Source: Faecalitalea cylindroides ATCC 27803
GTDB lineage: Bacteria; Bacillota_I; Bacilli_A; Erysipelotrichales; Erysipelotrichaceae
Assembly (NCBI RefSeq): GCF_000469305.1
Contig: NZ_KI270983.1
Span: forward strand, 1-38,199
Direction: 5' to 3'
DNA length: 38,199 bases
Shown: positions 25,747-34,914 of the stretch, in pieces
How positions within the stretch are numbered: the first letter of the stretch is position 1
Layout: each line of letters opens with the position of its first letter
Position numbers and translations under genes: made by a program
Notes under the pieces: model-generated
Told to the model about the DNA's origin: nothing
Databases searched by the model: none
The model's input: the letters and a program-made list of their open reading frames with translations, nothing else

Positions 25747-28038
25747 ATGGCAGCTGCCAAGAAAAAAACGACAAAAAGGAAAACCACAAACAAAAATAAA
25801 AAAAGTAACACAGGCTTGATGCAATCTTATCTCTTTAAGATGTGCGCAAGCCTATGCGTTATAGCGATAAGTGTGATAGCACTATGTAAGTTAGGAATTG
25901 TCGGCAATTTTTGCTTTCAGTTCTTTTCTTATTTTTTTGGAGATGTAGTTTATGCGGTATTGATTTTGATGATCCTGGCATGTCTATATGTAATCATAAA
26001 GAAAGACATATCTTTGATTCCAAAAAAATATATTTTTGGACTTATATTTTTGCTGTTGGGATGGATGACACTAGAAGCCATTATTCAAACAAGGCCAGAT
26101 CCAGTATGGAGCAATTTTTCAAATGTATTTGAAAATACCTTTGAAATCTTATTTGATTCAATGCCGGTACGCTCCGGTTTGATTGGTGGTTTGTTGTTAG
26201 GAATCTTTGGTTCGTTGTTTGACTATACAGGGACATATCTTGTAGTAGGGTTATTCTTTGTCTTGGCAATTTGTTTATTTGGTTATGATTATTTCATAAA
26301 GCGTGAAAAGAAAGAAAAACCTAAACAAAAAGAGAAGAAGAAAGAAACCAAGATTGAAGATGTACCGATTCATGAAGGAAAAACTGATTCTGTATTTGTA
26401 GATGTCGATAATGATTTTATTGATCTCGAAGAAAATAAACCTTCTTTTCAGATCATTGAAGCAGATGATCCGAAACCAAAGAAAAAAGAAACTTCAAAAA
26501 AACGTGCATCGAAACCTAAAAAAGAAGAAAAGTCAATTGAAGAGCATATTGATTCAGTGCCGGTTAGCTATGTTGATACGCAAGAGGATCCTTATGTGAA
26601 TTACCGCTTACCTAGACTATCGATCTTAGATAGTGTTCAACGTAAATCACGTACATCAACAAATGCCACGGTTGCCAAACAACAAGGTCAAAAATTGATT
26701 GATATCTTGTATGAATATGGTGTAAATGCCAAGCTGGTTCAGATTCATATTGGACCGAGTGTAACCAAATTTGAGATTAAACCTGAACTTGGTGTTCGTG
26801 TCAGCAAGATCAGTAATTTAGCAAATGATATTAAAATGGCATTGGCCGCAACTGATCTTCGTATTGAAGCGCCAATTCCAGGGAAGAGTGCAGTTGGGAT
26901 TGAAATTCCAAACGTGGAAAAAACACCAGTGAAGATGAAAGAATTGATGCAGTCGATCCCTAAAGAATTTGACAGCAAAAAACTGTTATTTTGTTTAGGG
27001 AAAGATTTGACCGGAGATAATGTATATGGTGAATTGAATCGTATGCCGCACTTATTGATTGCCGGAGCTACAGGCTCAGGTAAATCGGTGTGTGTAAATT
27101 CCATTATTTGTTCTTTGTTGTTAAGAACGAAACCAGATGAAGTCAAGATGATCTTGATCGATCCGAAAAAGGTTGAATTTACACCTTATAATGATGTACC
27201 TCATTTATTAGCTCCTGTTATCACAGATGGTGATCTAGCAAATAAAGGCTTAAAAGTCGTGGTGGAGATGATGGACCATCGTTATGATCTTTTTGGAAAT
27301 CTTGGGGTAAGAAATATACAGGCATATAACGAATATGTCTTAAATCATCCAGATGAGCATCTAAAACCTTTGCCTCGTCTTGTTGTAATTATTGACGAGT
27401 TGGCTGATCTTATGCTTGTTGCCGCTAAAGAAGTGGAAGCCAGCATTCAAAGGATCACTCAGTTAGCTCGTGCTGCTGGTATTCATCTAGTTGTCGCAAC
27501 ACAAAGACCGAGCGTGGATGTTATCACGGGTGTGATCAAAGCCAATATTCCAAGTCGAATCGCCTTTGCGGTAAGTCAGGCTGTGGATTCAAGAACGATC
27601 TTAGACCAAGCTGGTGCTGAACAGCTTCTTGGTAATGGGGATATGTTGTATCTTCCAAATGGTGAAACAAGTCCAAAACGTATCCAAGGTGTTTATATCA
27701 AAGATGAAGAAGTAAATCGAATTTGTGAATATGTAAAATCACAGGCTAAACCACATTATGATGATGCCTTCATTCAACTAAAAGATTTGCAGAATATGGG
27801 CAAAGAAGTAGCTAATGAGTGTGCTGATCCACTTTATGAAGAAGTGAAACGATTTGTCATTACATCTAGAAGAGCCAGTACATCATTGATTCAAAGAAAA
27901 TTCTCAATTGGATATGCTAGAGCGGCTCGTTTGATCGATGTTTTAGAGGAAAATCGTATTATCGGGCCTGCTAATGGTTCAAAACCTCGTGAGATCTTAG
28001 TGCAAAATACTTTGGAAGATGAAGAAGATTATGTATAA
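25747..28038 (+). CDS. ftsK: DNA translocase FtsK/SpoIIIE
   Basis: A membrane-anchored ATPase that pumps chromosomal DNA across the division septum. The 763-aa protein has a basic start (MAAAKKKTTKRK), about four N-terminal membrane helices (to about residue 180), and a low-complexity charged linker. The motor domain has Walker A GATGSGKSV near 439 and Walker B LVVIIDELADLM near 543. The C-terminal winged-helix gamma domain, FSIGYARAARLIDVLEE, normally reads the polarity sequences. ATG 25747 follows GGGAG at a normal distance; GTG 25738 is too close to it. Sporulation cannot be inferred from this gene alone. Confidence 0.94.
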   Translation: MAAAKKKTTKRKTTNKNKKSNTGLMQSYLFKMCASLCVIAISVIALCKLGIVGNFCFQFFSYFFGDVVYAVLILMILACLYVIIKKDISLIPKKYIFGLIFLLLGWMTLEAIIQTRPDPVWSNFSNVFENTFEILFDSMPVRSGLIGGLLLGIFGSLFDYTGTYLVVGLFFVLAICLFGYDYFIKREKKEKPKQKEKKKETKIEDVPIHEGKTDSVFVDVDNDFIDLEENKPSFQIIEADDPKPKKKETSKKRASKPKKEEKSIEEHIDSVPVSYVDTQEDPYVNYRLPRLSILDSVQRKSRTSTNATVAKQQGQKLIDILYEYGVNAKLVQIHIGPSVTKFEIKPELGVRVSKISNLANDIKMALAATDLRIEAPIPGKSAVGIEIPNVEKTPVKMKELMQSIPKEFDSKKLLFCLGKDLTGDNVYGELNRMPHLLIAGATGSGKSVCVNSIICSLLLRTKPDEVKMILIDPKKVEFTPYNDVPHLLAPVITDGDLANKGLKVVVEMMDHRYDLFGNLGVRNIQAYNEYVLNHPDEHLKPLPRLVVIIDELADLMLVAAKEVEASIQRITQLARAAGIHLVVATQRPSVDVITGVIKANIPSRIAFAVSQAVDSRTILDQAGAEQLLGNGDMLYLPNGETSPKRIQGVYIKDEEVNRICEYVKSQAKPHYDDAFIQLKDLQNMGKEVANECADPLYEEVKRFVITSRRASTSLIQRKFSIGYARAARLIDVLEENRIIGPANGSKPREILVQNTLEDEEDYV

Positions 28039-28061
28039 TCTTTGTACAAGGAGGCAAGAGT

Positions 28062-28490
28062 ATGAACGTTTTTTTAAATTCGGGGAGTCTTCAAGAAAAT
28101 GAAGATTGCGTTTCCAGCATTGTTCAATTAGGGGATTTCTTCTATTTAAGTGCTCAACTTGGAAAAGGTGATTCCATTACAGAACAGGCTGTATCGGTTT
28201 GTAATGAAATCGTGGAAGTATTGAGTGAATTTGATTTGCGATTTGATCATGTTGTTAAATTTACTGTATATCTTAAAAATCTAAAAGATAAAGAAGAGTT
28301 TTTATCTGTGTTTAAGAATTATCTTGAAAAACCATTTCCAGCGGTTTCTTTTGTGGGAGTAAACGATTTGGATAATGGTGCGATGATTGCTGTTGAAGGC
28401 CAGGGCATCAACACATTAAGACACGAACAGGCACATAAAAACTCAAGTTGTTCTCATGGCTGCTCAGGCTGTGATGGGAGCTGCGGGTAA
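28062..28490 (+). CDS. RidA/YjgF-family protein with a C-terminal cysteine cluster
   Basis: A 142-aa protein whose first 115 or so residues form a YjgF/RidA fold (FFYLSAQLGKG, DHVVKFTVYLKNL, FPAVSFVGVNDL, MIAVEGQG). Active RidA enzymes hydrolyse reactive enamine/imine intermediates using an arginine after FPA; here that position is V95, so deaminase activity is doubtful. E112 is retained. The tail adds C130, C134, C137 and C141 (C-x3-C-x2-C-x3-C) with H132, an arrangement suited to a metal site or disulfides. CAAGGAGGCAAG precedes the ATG. The final 37 bases overlap the convergent comK-like gene. Confidence 0.8.
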   Translation: MNVFLNSGSLQENEDCVSSIVQLGDFFYLSAQLGKGDSITEQAVSVCNEIVEVLSEFDLRFDHVVKFTVYLKNLKDKEEFLSVFKNYLEKPFPAVSFVGVNDLDNGAMIAVEGQGINTLRHEQAHKNSSCSHGCSGCDGSCG

Positions 28491-28909
28491 ATATTAAGTA
28501 TATTTAAATAGCGATAGATTGCATGAATGCTTTCTTTGATTCGTTCAGAATTATTGCATGTAAGACATGTATCGTCATAGAAGATGATGGTACATGTTTT
28601 TTTATGGTATAGGATCTCTTTTATCGAAGAAAAATTCACCCATTTACAGGAAGGATCTTTGATAGGAGCAATGGGGAAGTAGATTCTTAATGGAGAAAGT
28701 GATATCGTTATAGGAATATATTTTTTCTTATGCACCAAATAAATAAATGAGCGTTTTCTTCCTTCTAAGGTCGATCCATTTTCTAAACATTGTTTATCGA
28801 AATATGATTTCATGCTTCTAGCATTTTCATACTCAATTTTATCTTCTTTTATTTTTGCGACTTTACTATTGGCATAGTCATAATACATATAATTTGTCAT
28901 TTCATTCAC
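28454..28909 (-). CDS. comK: ComK-like competence transcription factor
   Basis: A 151-aa protein resembling ComK, the master activator of competence genes in Bacillus and relatives. The recognisable core is GSTLEGRKRSFIYLV, LRIYFPIAPIKDPSCKWVNF and IIFYDDTCLTCNNS, which follow the order of ComK (FGSSYAGRK, FLFPTLSSTRPQCGWI, VTFSNGKTMELPIS). It is shorter than B. subtilis ComK (192 aa) at both ends. AGGTG lies very close to the ATG at 28909, so ATG 28900 is an alternative. The gene is convergent with the RidA-like gene and overlaps its 3' end. No competence operon lies nearby. Confidence 0.7.
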   Translation of the reverse strand: MNEMTNYMYYDYANSKVAKIKEDKIEYENARSMKSYFDKQCLENGSTLEGRKRSFIYLVHKKKYIPITISLSPLRIYFPIAPIKDPSCKWVNFSSIKEILYHKKTCTIIFYDDTCLTCNNSERIKESIHAIYRYLNILNIYPQLPSQPEQP

Positions 28910-28951
28910 CTATGTTCATTGTATATGTTTAAAGTGACAAAAACATGACAT

Positions 28952-28974
28952 AAAAAAAGCACCCAAACGGGTGC
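28952..28974 (-). terminator. Terminator of plsY
   Basis: Read on minus, GCACCC / GGGTGC with a 4-nt loop followed by seven U. It lies just past the plsY stop and before the comK-like gene, so the two are separate transcripts. Confidence 0.85.
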
Positions 28975-28978
28975 AATC

Positions 28979-29599
28979 TTATAACCAGCTGACTTTGTTT
29001 TCAGTTCCTTCCTGGATACGTTTAATATTTGCGCTGTGGCGATAGATCACTAGAAGTGTCATCAACCAACTGGCAAGGATAATGAATAAATTATTAACAT
29101 CTAAAGATAACAATTGCGCTGTTATATAAAGACTTGAGCAAACAGAAGCACAGATGCTGCCTAGTGATACATACTTAAATAAATAAAGGATGATCAAGAA
29201 CATAAATAATGGGACTAAGAAATAGCTGAATTCCTGAAAGATAAAAATAGATGTAGAGATCAAGAATCCAAACATGGTCGTAACGGCTTTTCCACCTTTG
29301 AAATGAGCAAAGATAGGATAACAATGTCCGATACAGCAGGCAAGACTTGTCCATATTGCAGCTGGTTCACTGACCAAGGATGCAAGACCTGCAGCTAAGA
29401 CAACTTTTAAGACATCTAGAACGATAACCGAAATACCTGCTTTCTTTCCTAGAACGCGTCCTGCATTTGTTCCACCTAGATTTCCTGAACCATATTGGCG
29501 GATATCGGTCTTGTAGAAGAGTTTGCCAATTACCAGGGCAAAAGGGATAGATCCCAGTAAATAGCCTAATATAATACATAATACAGTCATCATAATCAT
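28979..29599 (-). CDS. plsY: Glycerol-3-phosphate acyltransferase PlsY
   Basis: An integral membrane enzyme that transfers acyl groups from acyl phosphate to glycerol 3-phosphate, the first step of phosphatidic acid synthesis. The three conserved loops are present: LLGSIPFALVIGK near residue 15, GSGNLGGTNAGRVLGKKAG near 37-55, and FAHFKGGKAVTTMFGFL near 100. Five or so hydrophobic segments fit the family. The 206-aa length is normal. GAGGTGA lies immediately before the first ATG, so the third or fourth codon (also ATG) may be the real start. Confidence 0.93.
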   Translation of the reverse strand: MIMMTVLCIILGYLLGSIPFALVIGKLFYKTDIRQYGSGNLGGTNAGRVLGKKAGISVIVLDVLKVVLAAGLASLVSEPAAIWTSLACCIGHCYPIFAHFKGGKAVTTMFGFLISTSIFIFQEFSYFLVPLFMFLIILYLFKYVSLGSICASVCSSLYITAQLLSLDVNNLFIILASWLMTLLVIYRHSANIKRIQEGTENKVSWL

Positions 29600-29679
29600 T
29601 CACCTCGAATAGTCATATTTTAACAGAAAACAAGCGAATTATATAGTGTTTTTTATATGTCAAAGTCTAGTATACTGAA

Positions 29680-29709
29680 AATTCCAATAAAGATGTAAAT
29701 AATTCCAAT
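29680..29709 (+). repeat. 9-bp direct repeat spaced by two helical turns
   Basis: AATTCCAAT occurs at 29680-29688 and 29701-29709, 21 bp apart. It lies in the intergenic region between plsY and the single-domain unknown gene, upstream of a TATAAT at 29737-29742. The same-face spacing would suit a dimeric regulator, but chance is possible. Confidence 0.3.
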
Positions 29710-29763
29710 GCTAAAACAAATGATAATGATTTAAGTTATAATAATAAGAAAGGAGACCGTATC

Positions 29764-30129
29764 ATGAAACATGAATTTAGAAGTATAGTGATTGACACAG
29801 AGAATAAAACATTTGAAATACTTGATGGAACAAAAGGATCATATAATATAGCTGATATCAAAGAATGTGATGTTTTAAACGAACATGCTAGTTTTAGAGG
29901 AGAAACCAAACCGTTCCTCCATCAAATTGTTGAAGGTTCTACCGTAATTGGCTTATTTCAGCCTAAAATGTATGTTGGATTAAAGATTGAAATGAAAGAT
30001 GACACGATTCTTGGTGTATATGTCAGTTTAGATCCGGTTTTGATGCAAACAGATCAACAAAGTAAGGATCATAAAGAAGCATGTAAAATTAAAAAGCTTT
30101 TGGATAAAACTCGTGAAAAGAGTGATTGA
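29764..30129 (+). CDS. Single-domain relative of the unknown protein at 19415-20101
   Basis: A 121-aa soluble protein homologous to the second half of the 228-aa protein at 19415-20101. Shared landmarks in order are IVID (8-11), DGTKGSYN (21-28), LNEHASFRG (38-46), PFLHQI (50-55), MYVGLKIEMKD (71-81), YVSLDPV (87-93), and a C-terminal helix with KEACKIKKLLDK. AAAGGAGA precedes the ATG and TATAAT lies at 29737-29742. The gene for an 80-aa membrane protein starts one base after its stop, so the two are likely made together. Confidence 0.7.
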   Translation: MKHEFRSIVIDTENKTFEILDGTKGSYNIADIKECDVLNEHASFRGETKPFLHQIVEGSTVIGLFQPKMYVGLKIEMKDDTILGVYVSLDPVLMQTDQQSKDHKEACKIKKLLDKTREKSD

Positions 30130-30130
30130 A

Positions 30131-30373
30131 ATGACGAACTATCGTTATCGCAATCTGCGCATCTTTTTTGTGGTATTCTCTATTGTATTTGCACTGGGTA
30201 CATTTATGAATTGGGTTGATTCAAGAATAGGAATCAGTGTTGCATGGTTTTGTCTAGGGTTAAATTATTTAATTGCATATCTTTCAGAAAAGCAGGCAAG
30301 GTCATTTTTAAAATATGTTAGCTTAGTTACTTTCTTTATATGTGTTTTTTTAAGTTTTTTAGGGTGGGTTTGA
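30131..30373 (+). CDS. Small three-helix membrane protein
   Basis: An 80-aa hydrophobic protein starting MTNYRYRNLRIFF with three predicted membrane helices (about 10-28, 33-50 and 60-79). AAAAGAG lies upstream inside the preceding gene, and the start is one base after that gene's stop. No family is recognised. The frame could be extended to 30113, but that overlaps the previous gene. Confidence 0.6.
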   Translation: MTNYRYRNLRIFFVVFSIVFALGTFMNWVDSRIGISVAWFCLGLNYLIAYLSEKQARSFLKYVSLVTFFICVFLSFLGWV

Positions 30374-30408
30374 AAAAAATAAAATAATAAAAATTCAAAT
30401 TATCAATA

Positions 30409-30445
30409 AGTGAAATTCAGAAAGAACTGAGTTCCACTTTTTTTT
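30409..30445 (+). terminator. Terminator ahead of parE
   Basis: AGTGAAATTCAG / CTGAGTTCCACT, a 12-bp stem with one mismatch and one wobble pair and a 6-nt loop, then eight T. The last two T belong to the parE -35. Confidence 0.7.
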
Positions 30446-30472
30446 GAAAACTACTAGTTTTTTCGCTATAAT
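30444..30472 (+). promoter_or_regulatory. Promoter of parE-parC
   Basis: TTGAAA, 17 bp, TATAAT. It starts inside the T run of the preceding terminator. Confidence 0.75.
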
Positions 30473-30499
30473 CTATCATTAGGTGAAAGGATTGATTTC

Positions 30500-32428
30500 A
30501 TGCCAAAACAACAGTATAACGAAGAAAGTATCGTGATTTTAGAAGGACTGGATGCGGTAAGAAAGCGTCCAGGTATGTATATAGGTTCTACAGATTCAAA
30601 AGGTTTACATCATTTGGTCTGGGAAATTGTTGACAATGCGATTGACGAAGCATTGAATGGATATGGTAACCAGGTTCATATTACATTGAATAAGGATGGC
30701 AGTGTAACGGTTGAAGACCATGGTCGTGGAATGCCAGTAGGAAAACATAAATCCGGAATGAGCACATTGGCGGTTATTTTTACTGTGCTTCATGCCGGTG
30801 GAAAATTTACAAGCCAGGGAGGATATCGTAATGCTGGAGGTTTACATGGAGTAGGTGCCAGTGTTGTCAATGCGTTATGTACATGGTGTAAAGTAACTGT
30901 CCATGATGGAAAAGATGTTTGGTCTATGACTTTTGAGGATGGTGGACGAAAGATTGGTAAGTTGATTCGTGAAGGAAAAACAAATCGTACTGGAAGTACG
31001 GTTACATTTTTGCCGGATTCAAAGATCTTCAAAAATTGTACATTCTCTTTTTCTAAGATTTGTGAAAGAGCTCAGGAAGATGCCTTTTTATTAAAAGGTT
31101 TAAAGATGATCGTTACCGATCTTCGTAAAGAAAAACGTGAAAATGTATATCAATATGAAGACGGATTAAAAGCCTTTATTGAAGAGATCAACTCAGATCA
31201 TACGCCAATGCATGATCCAGTCAGCTTTAGTGGAGAATATAACTCGATCAAAGTTGAAGGCTGTTTTCAATATACTGATGAATATCAGGAGAATGTTTTC
31301 TCTTTTACGAACATGGTTCGTACACGTGATGGAGGAAGTCATGAAACTGGAGCTAAGCTTGCGTTCACAAAGGTATTTAATGAATATGCGAGAAAAAATG
31401 GTTTCTTAAAGGAAAAAGATAAAGGATTTGAGGGAAATGATGTCAGAGAAGGTTTAACTTTGGTCATTAACTTAACAATTCCTGAAGAATATTTGCAGTT
31501 TGAAGGGCAGACAAAAGAAAAATTAGGTTCTCCAGAAGCTAAGCCGGCTACTGAATCGGTTGTCAGTGAACATTTGCGTTATTTCTTAGAAGAAAATAAA
31601 GAAACAGCGAATGCACTCGTGCGAAAGATCGTAAAGGCAGCCAGTGCTCGAAATGCAGCAAGAAAAGCTAGAGAAGAAGCTCGTAAAGGAAAAGGAAAGC
31701 AAAAAACGGAAAGAGTGCTTTCTGGAAAGTTAGCCAGCGCTCAAAGCAAAGATGCACGAAGAAAAGAATTGTATCTTGTCGAAGGAGATTCAGCTGGTGG
31801 TAGTGCTAAACAAGGAAGAGATTCTAAGTATCAGGCTATATTGCCTTTAAGAGGAAAGGTATTAAATACAGAAAAAGCTTCAATTGAATCGATTGAAAAA
31901 AATGAAGAGCTTAATACCATTATCCATGCATTGGGTGCAGGTGTTGGTCCAAGTTTTCAGGCAGAGGATTCTAATTACTACAAAGTTATCATCATGACCG
32001 ATGCTGATGATGATGGGGCTCATATTCAAAATTTATTATTGACGTTTTTCTATCGCTATATGCGCGATTTGATCGAACATGAGATGTTGTATATCGCCTT
32101 GCCGCCTTTATATCGAATTGCCAAGGGAAAAGAAGAGTATTATTTATATACCGATGAAGAATTGGATGAAAAGAAACAGGAATTAAAAAATGGATATACG
32201 ATCACTCGTTACAAAGGTCTTGGTGAGATGAACGCTTCTCAGTTATGGGAAACGACCATGAATCCAGAAACAAGAACTTTATTATGTGTTACGATTGAAA
32301 ATGCTCGTATGGCAGAAAGACGAGTTACCGAATTAATGGGGGATAGAGCTGATCTAAGACGTAGTTGGATCGAAGATAATGTTGTATTTACTTTAGAAGA
32401 TGATTATGTTAAGGAGGTGCGTTCGTGA
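30500..32428 (+). CDS. parE: DNA topoisomerase IV subunit B
   Basis: The ATPase subunit of topoisomerase IV, which decatenates daughter chromosomes. The GHKL ATPase has E42 and N46 (WEIVDNAIDEAL), DHGRGMP near 75 and GGLHGVGASVVNAL near 113. The TOPRIM motifs are EGDSAGGS (428-435) and MTDADDDGAHI with D501, D503 and D505. MPVGKHKSGMSTL matches ParE rather than GyrB (which has PVDIH), and parC follows, so I call ParE. Length 642 aa is usual. AAAGG lies upstream of the ATG. The stop overlaps the parC start by four bases. Confidence 0.93.
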   Translation: MPKQQYNEESIVILEGLDAVRKRPGMYIGSTDSKGLHHLVWEIVDNAIDEALNGYGNQVHITLNKDGSVTVEDHGRGMPVGKHKSGMSTLAVIFTVLHAGGKFTSQGGYRNAGGLHGVGASVVNALCTWCKVTVHDGKDVWSMTFEDGGRKIGKLIREGKTNRTGSTVTFLPDSKIFKNCTFSFSKICERAQEDAFLLKGLKMIVTDLRKEKRENVYQYEDGLKAFIEEINSDHTPMHDPVSFSGEYNSIKVEGCFQYTDEYQENVFSFTNMVRTRDGGSHETGAKLAFTKVFNEYARKNGFLKEKDKGFEGNDVREGLTLVINLTIPEEYLQFEGQTKEKLGSPEAKPATESVVSEHLRYFLEENKETANALVRKIVKAASARNAARKAREEARKGKGKQKTERVLSGKLASAQSKDARRKELYLVEGDSAGGSAKQGRDSKYQAILPLRGKVLNTEKASIESIEKNEELNTIIHALGAGVGPSFQAEDSNYYKVIIMTDADDDGAHIQNLLLTFFYRYMRDLIEHEMLYIALPPLYRIAKGKEEYYLYTDEELDEKKQELKNGYTITRYKGLGEMNASQLWETTMNPETRTLLCVTIENARMAERRVTELMGDRADLRRSWIEDNVVFTLEDDYVKEVRS

Positions 32429-34914
32429 AAAAGAAAGCAGAAGCTAAGCAGATGATCCTAAAAAATTCTTTGGAAGATATCATGGCAGATCGTTTTGCCC
32501 GCTATTCTAAATATATTATTCAAGAACGTGCTTTACCGGATGCAAGAGATGGATTAAAACCTGTGCAGCGTCGTATCTTATACGCGATGTATGAGAGTGG
32601 AAATACATATAACAAACCATATCATAAAAGTGCCAAAACAGTTGGTAATGTGATTGGTAATTATCATCCACACGGAGATAGTTCCGTTTATGATGCAATG
32701 GTACGTTTGTCTCAGCCATGGAAAATTGCCAATCCTTTAATTGATATGCAGGGAAACAATGGTTCAATTGACGATGATCCAGCAGCAGCTATGCGATATA
32801 CCGAAGCTAGATTATCTAAGATCAGTAACTATCTATTGCAGGATATAGAAAAAGATACAGTTGAGTGGGCTCCAAACTTTTCGGATGAAAAGATGGAACC
32901 AACGGTTTTGCCGGCGCGATATCCAAACTTGCTGGTAAACGGAATCACAGGGATCGCAGCAGGGTATGCAACCAATATTCCACCACATAATTTAAATGAA
33001 GTTATTAAGGCAACAATTTATCGAATCAAACATCCGGGTTGTTCTTTAGATGAACTTATGAACTTTGTCAAAGGGCCAGATTTTCCAACCGGTGGAATCG
33101 TTATGGGAATTGATGGCATTCGTCAGGCATTTGAAACGGGTCGTGGTAAGGTGATGATTCGTTCAAAAGTCGATATTGAAGAAACTAGAACGATCAAGCA
33201 GATCATTGTTAAAGAAATTCCATATGAAGTCATCAAATCACAACTGGTCAAAAAGATCGATGATATTCGCTTAAATAAGAAGATAGATGGAATCTTAGAT
33301 GTTCGAGATGAGAGCGATCGAACTGGTCTTCGCATTGTTATTGATATTAAAAAAGACAGTGCACATCAACAGATCTTGAATTATCTGTATAAAAATACGG
33401 ATTTGCAGATTTCATATAACTACAATGTCATCGCTATCGTGAATAAAGCTCCTGTTCAGATGTCTTTAGCTATGGCATTAGATGCCTTTATTGCGCATAG
33501 AGAAGATGTTGTATTAAGAAGAAGCCGTTATGATCTAAATGCTAAACAAAAACGTGCTCATATCTTGGAAGGTTTGATCAAAGCTGTTTCGGTTATGGAT
33601 GAGATCATTGCCATCATTCGAAAATCAAAAGATAAGCAGGATGCCAAGGTCAATTTGATCGAACGTTTTCAATTTACGCAGGAACAGGCAGAAGCTATCG
33701 TTGTCATGCGTTTGTATCGCTTGACCAATACAGATGTTAAAGAACTAAAAAGCGAATATAAGATCTTAAAAGAGGAAATCAAACAATTAGAAGCCATCGT
33801 ATCGAATAAAGATGTTCTAGATGCCTTGTTGATCAAAGAGTTGGAAGAAGTCAATCAGGAGTTTGTAACTCCTAGATTGTCTACGGTCGTTGATCAAGTT
33901 GAAGAAATCGTGATTGATGAAAAAGCGATGATTGCCAATGAACAAGTTATCGTTCCAATTACGCGCGATGGATATGTAAAACGCGTTTCTATGCGTTCTT
34001 ATAATGCGTCAAATGATGTTTTAAGCATGCATAAAGACAGTGATAAACTTGTGACATATGGTTCAGCGAGCACATTAGATACTTTATTATTCTTTACCAA
34101 TCGAGGTACATATGGATATTTGTCTGTGTATCAGCTTGAAGAAGCAAAATGGAAAGATTTGGGAAGTCATTTAAGCAGCTATATCAAGATGGATGCAGGT
34201 GAAAAAATCATTCAGGCATACCTTCTGTCTTCTTTTGATGAAAGTGTAGAGGTTTTATGTGTTTCACGCTTTGGTATGATCAAAAGAACAAATTTAAAAG
34301 AATTGCAGGTATCGCGTTCCAATAAGACCATGGTTTGCATGAAAATAGGTTCATTGGATGAGATGGTAAGCGTAGCTTTATCTTATAGTCCAGATGATGT
34401 GGTTATTTTATCTAGTGAACAAGGTTTTGCCCTTTCATATCCTGTAGATCAAGTTCCTCAGGTGTCTTGTCGTTCAAAAGGTGTTAAAGCAATTAACCTT
34501 GTTAAAGATGATCATGTAGCTGATATGATCGTAGTATCGAATCTAGATGGACAACTGGTTGTTATTAGTGATACAGCTCAGATGAAACGCATCAAGGCAA
34601 GTGATATAGCACAGGTAAAACGACCGGCTAAAGGAAACAGGATCTGTAAACTTGTAAAATCAAATCCAGTTAAGATTGATCGTCTGTTGTCTAAACAATT
34701 GAATGATGTAATCGAATTCCAACATGATGAATTGGTTCGTTTTGCAGCTAAGGAAGTTTCTTTAATGTCATGTGATTCTACATTCTCTTCTCCTTTTGGA
34801 AAAGTGGAAGAATTTGAAATCCCATCATCTTTGGAAATGATTCATTCAGGAAGCTGGAGCAATACGGATAAAGACGAAATTGAACAGGTCAGTCTTTTTG
34901 AGGTAGAAGCATGA
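32425..34914 (+). CDS. parC: DNA topoisomerase IV subunit A
   Basis: The DNA-breaking subunit of topoisomerase IV. The winged-helix region reads ERALPDARDGLKPVQRRILY, and the catalytic tyrosine is Y125 in AAMRYTEARL. The quinolone-determining segment HPHGDSSVYDAM keeps serines at 86-87 and D90, so it looks wild type for fluoroquinolone sensitivity. A C-terminal beta-propeller domain occupies about 500-810. Length 829 aa is typical. The start is GTG, overlapping the parE stop (GTGA) with GGAGGTG upstream, and the stop overlaps the next gene (ATGA). Confidence 0.94.
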   Translation: MKKKAEAKQMILKNSLEDIMADRFARYSKYIIQERALPDARDGLKPVQRRILYAMYESGNTYNKPYHKSAKTVGNVIGNYHPHGDSSVYDAMVRLSQPWKIANPLIDMQGNNGSIDDDPAAAMRYTEARLSKISNYLLQDIEKDTVEWAPNFSDEKMEPTVLPARYPNLLVNGITGIAAGYATNIPPHNLNEVIKATIYRIKHPGCSLDELMNFVKGPDFPTGGIVMGIDGIRQAFETGRGKVMIRSKVDIEETRTIKQIIVKEIPYEVIKSQLVKKIDDIRLNKKIDGILDVRDESDRTGLRIVIDIKKDSAHQQILNYLYKNTDLQISYNYNVIAIVNKAPVQMSLAMALDAFIAHREDVVLRRSRYDLNAKQKRAHILEGLIKAVSVMDEIIAIIRKSKDKQDAKVNLIERFQFTQEQAEAIVVMRLYRLTNTDVKELKSEYKILKEEIKQLEAIVSNKDVLDALLIKELEEVNQEFVTPRLSTVVDQVEEIVIDEKAMIANEQVIVPITRDGYVKRVSMRSYNASNDVLSMHKDSDKLVTYGSASTLDTLLFFTNRGTYGYLSVYQLEEAKWKDLGSHLSSYIKMDAGEKIIQAYLLSSFDESVEVLCVSRFGMIKRTNLKELQVSRSNKTMVCMKIGSLDEMVSVALSYSPDDVVILSSEQGFALSYPVDQVPQVSCRSKGVKAINLVKDDHVADMIVVSNLDGQLVVISDTAQMKRIKASDIAQVKRPAKGNRICKLVKSNPVKIDRLLSKQLNDVIEFQHDELVRFAAKEVSLMSCDSTFSSPFGKVEEFEIPSSLEMIHSGSWSNTDKDEIEQVSLFEVEA

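Noticed and set aside
30500-34914. Reading the topoisomerase pair as gyrB-gyrA
   Set aside because: The ATPase subunit has the ParE-type MPVGKHKSG region and the partner has ParC-type GNNGSIDDDPAAAMRYTEA; the four-base overlap also fits parE-parC.
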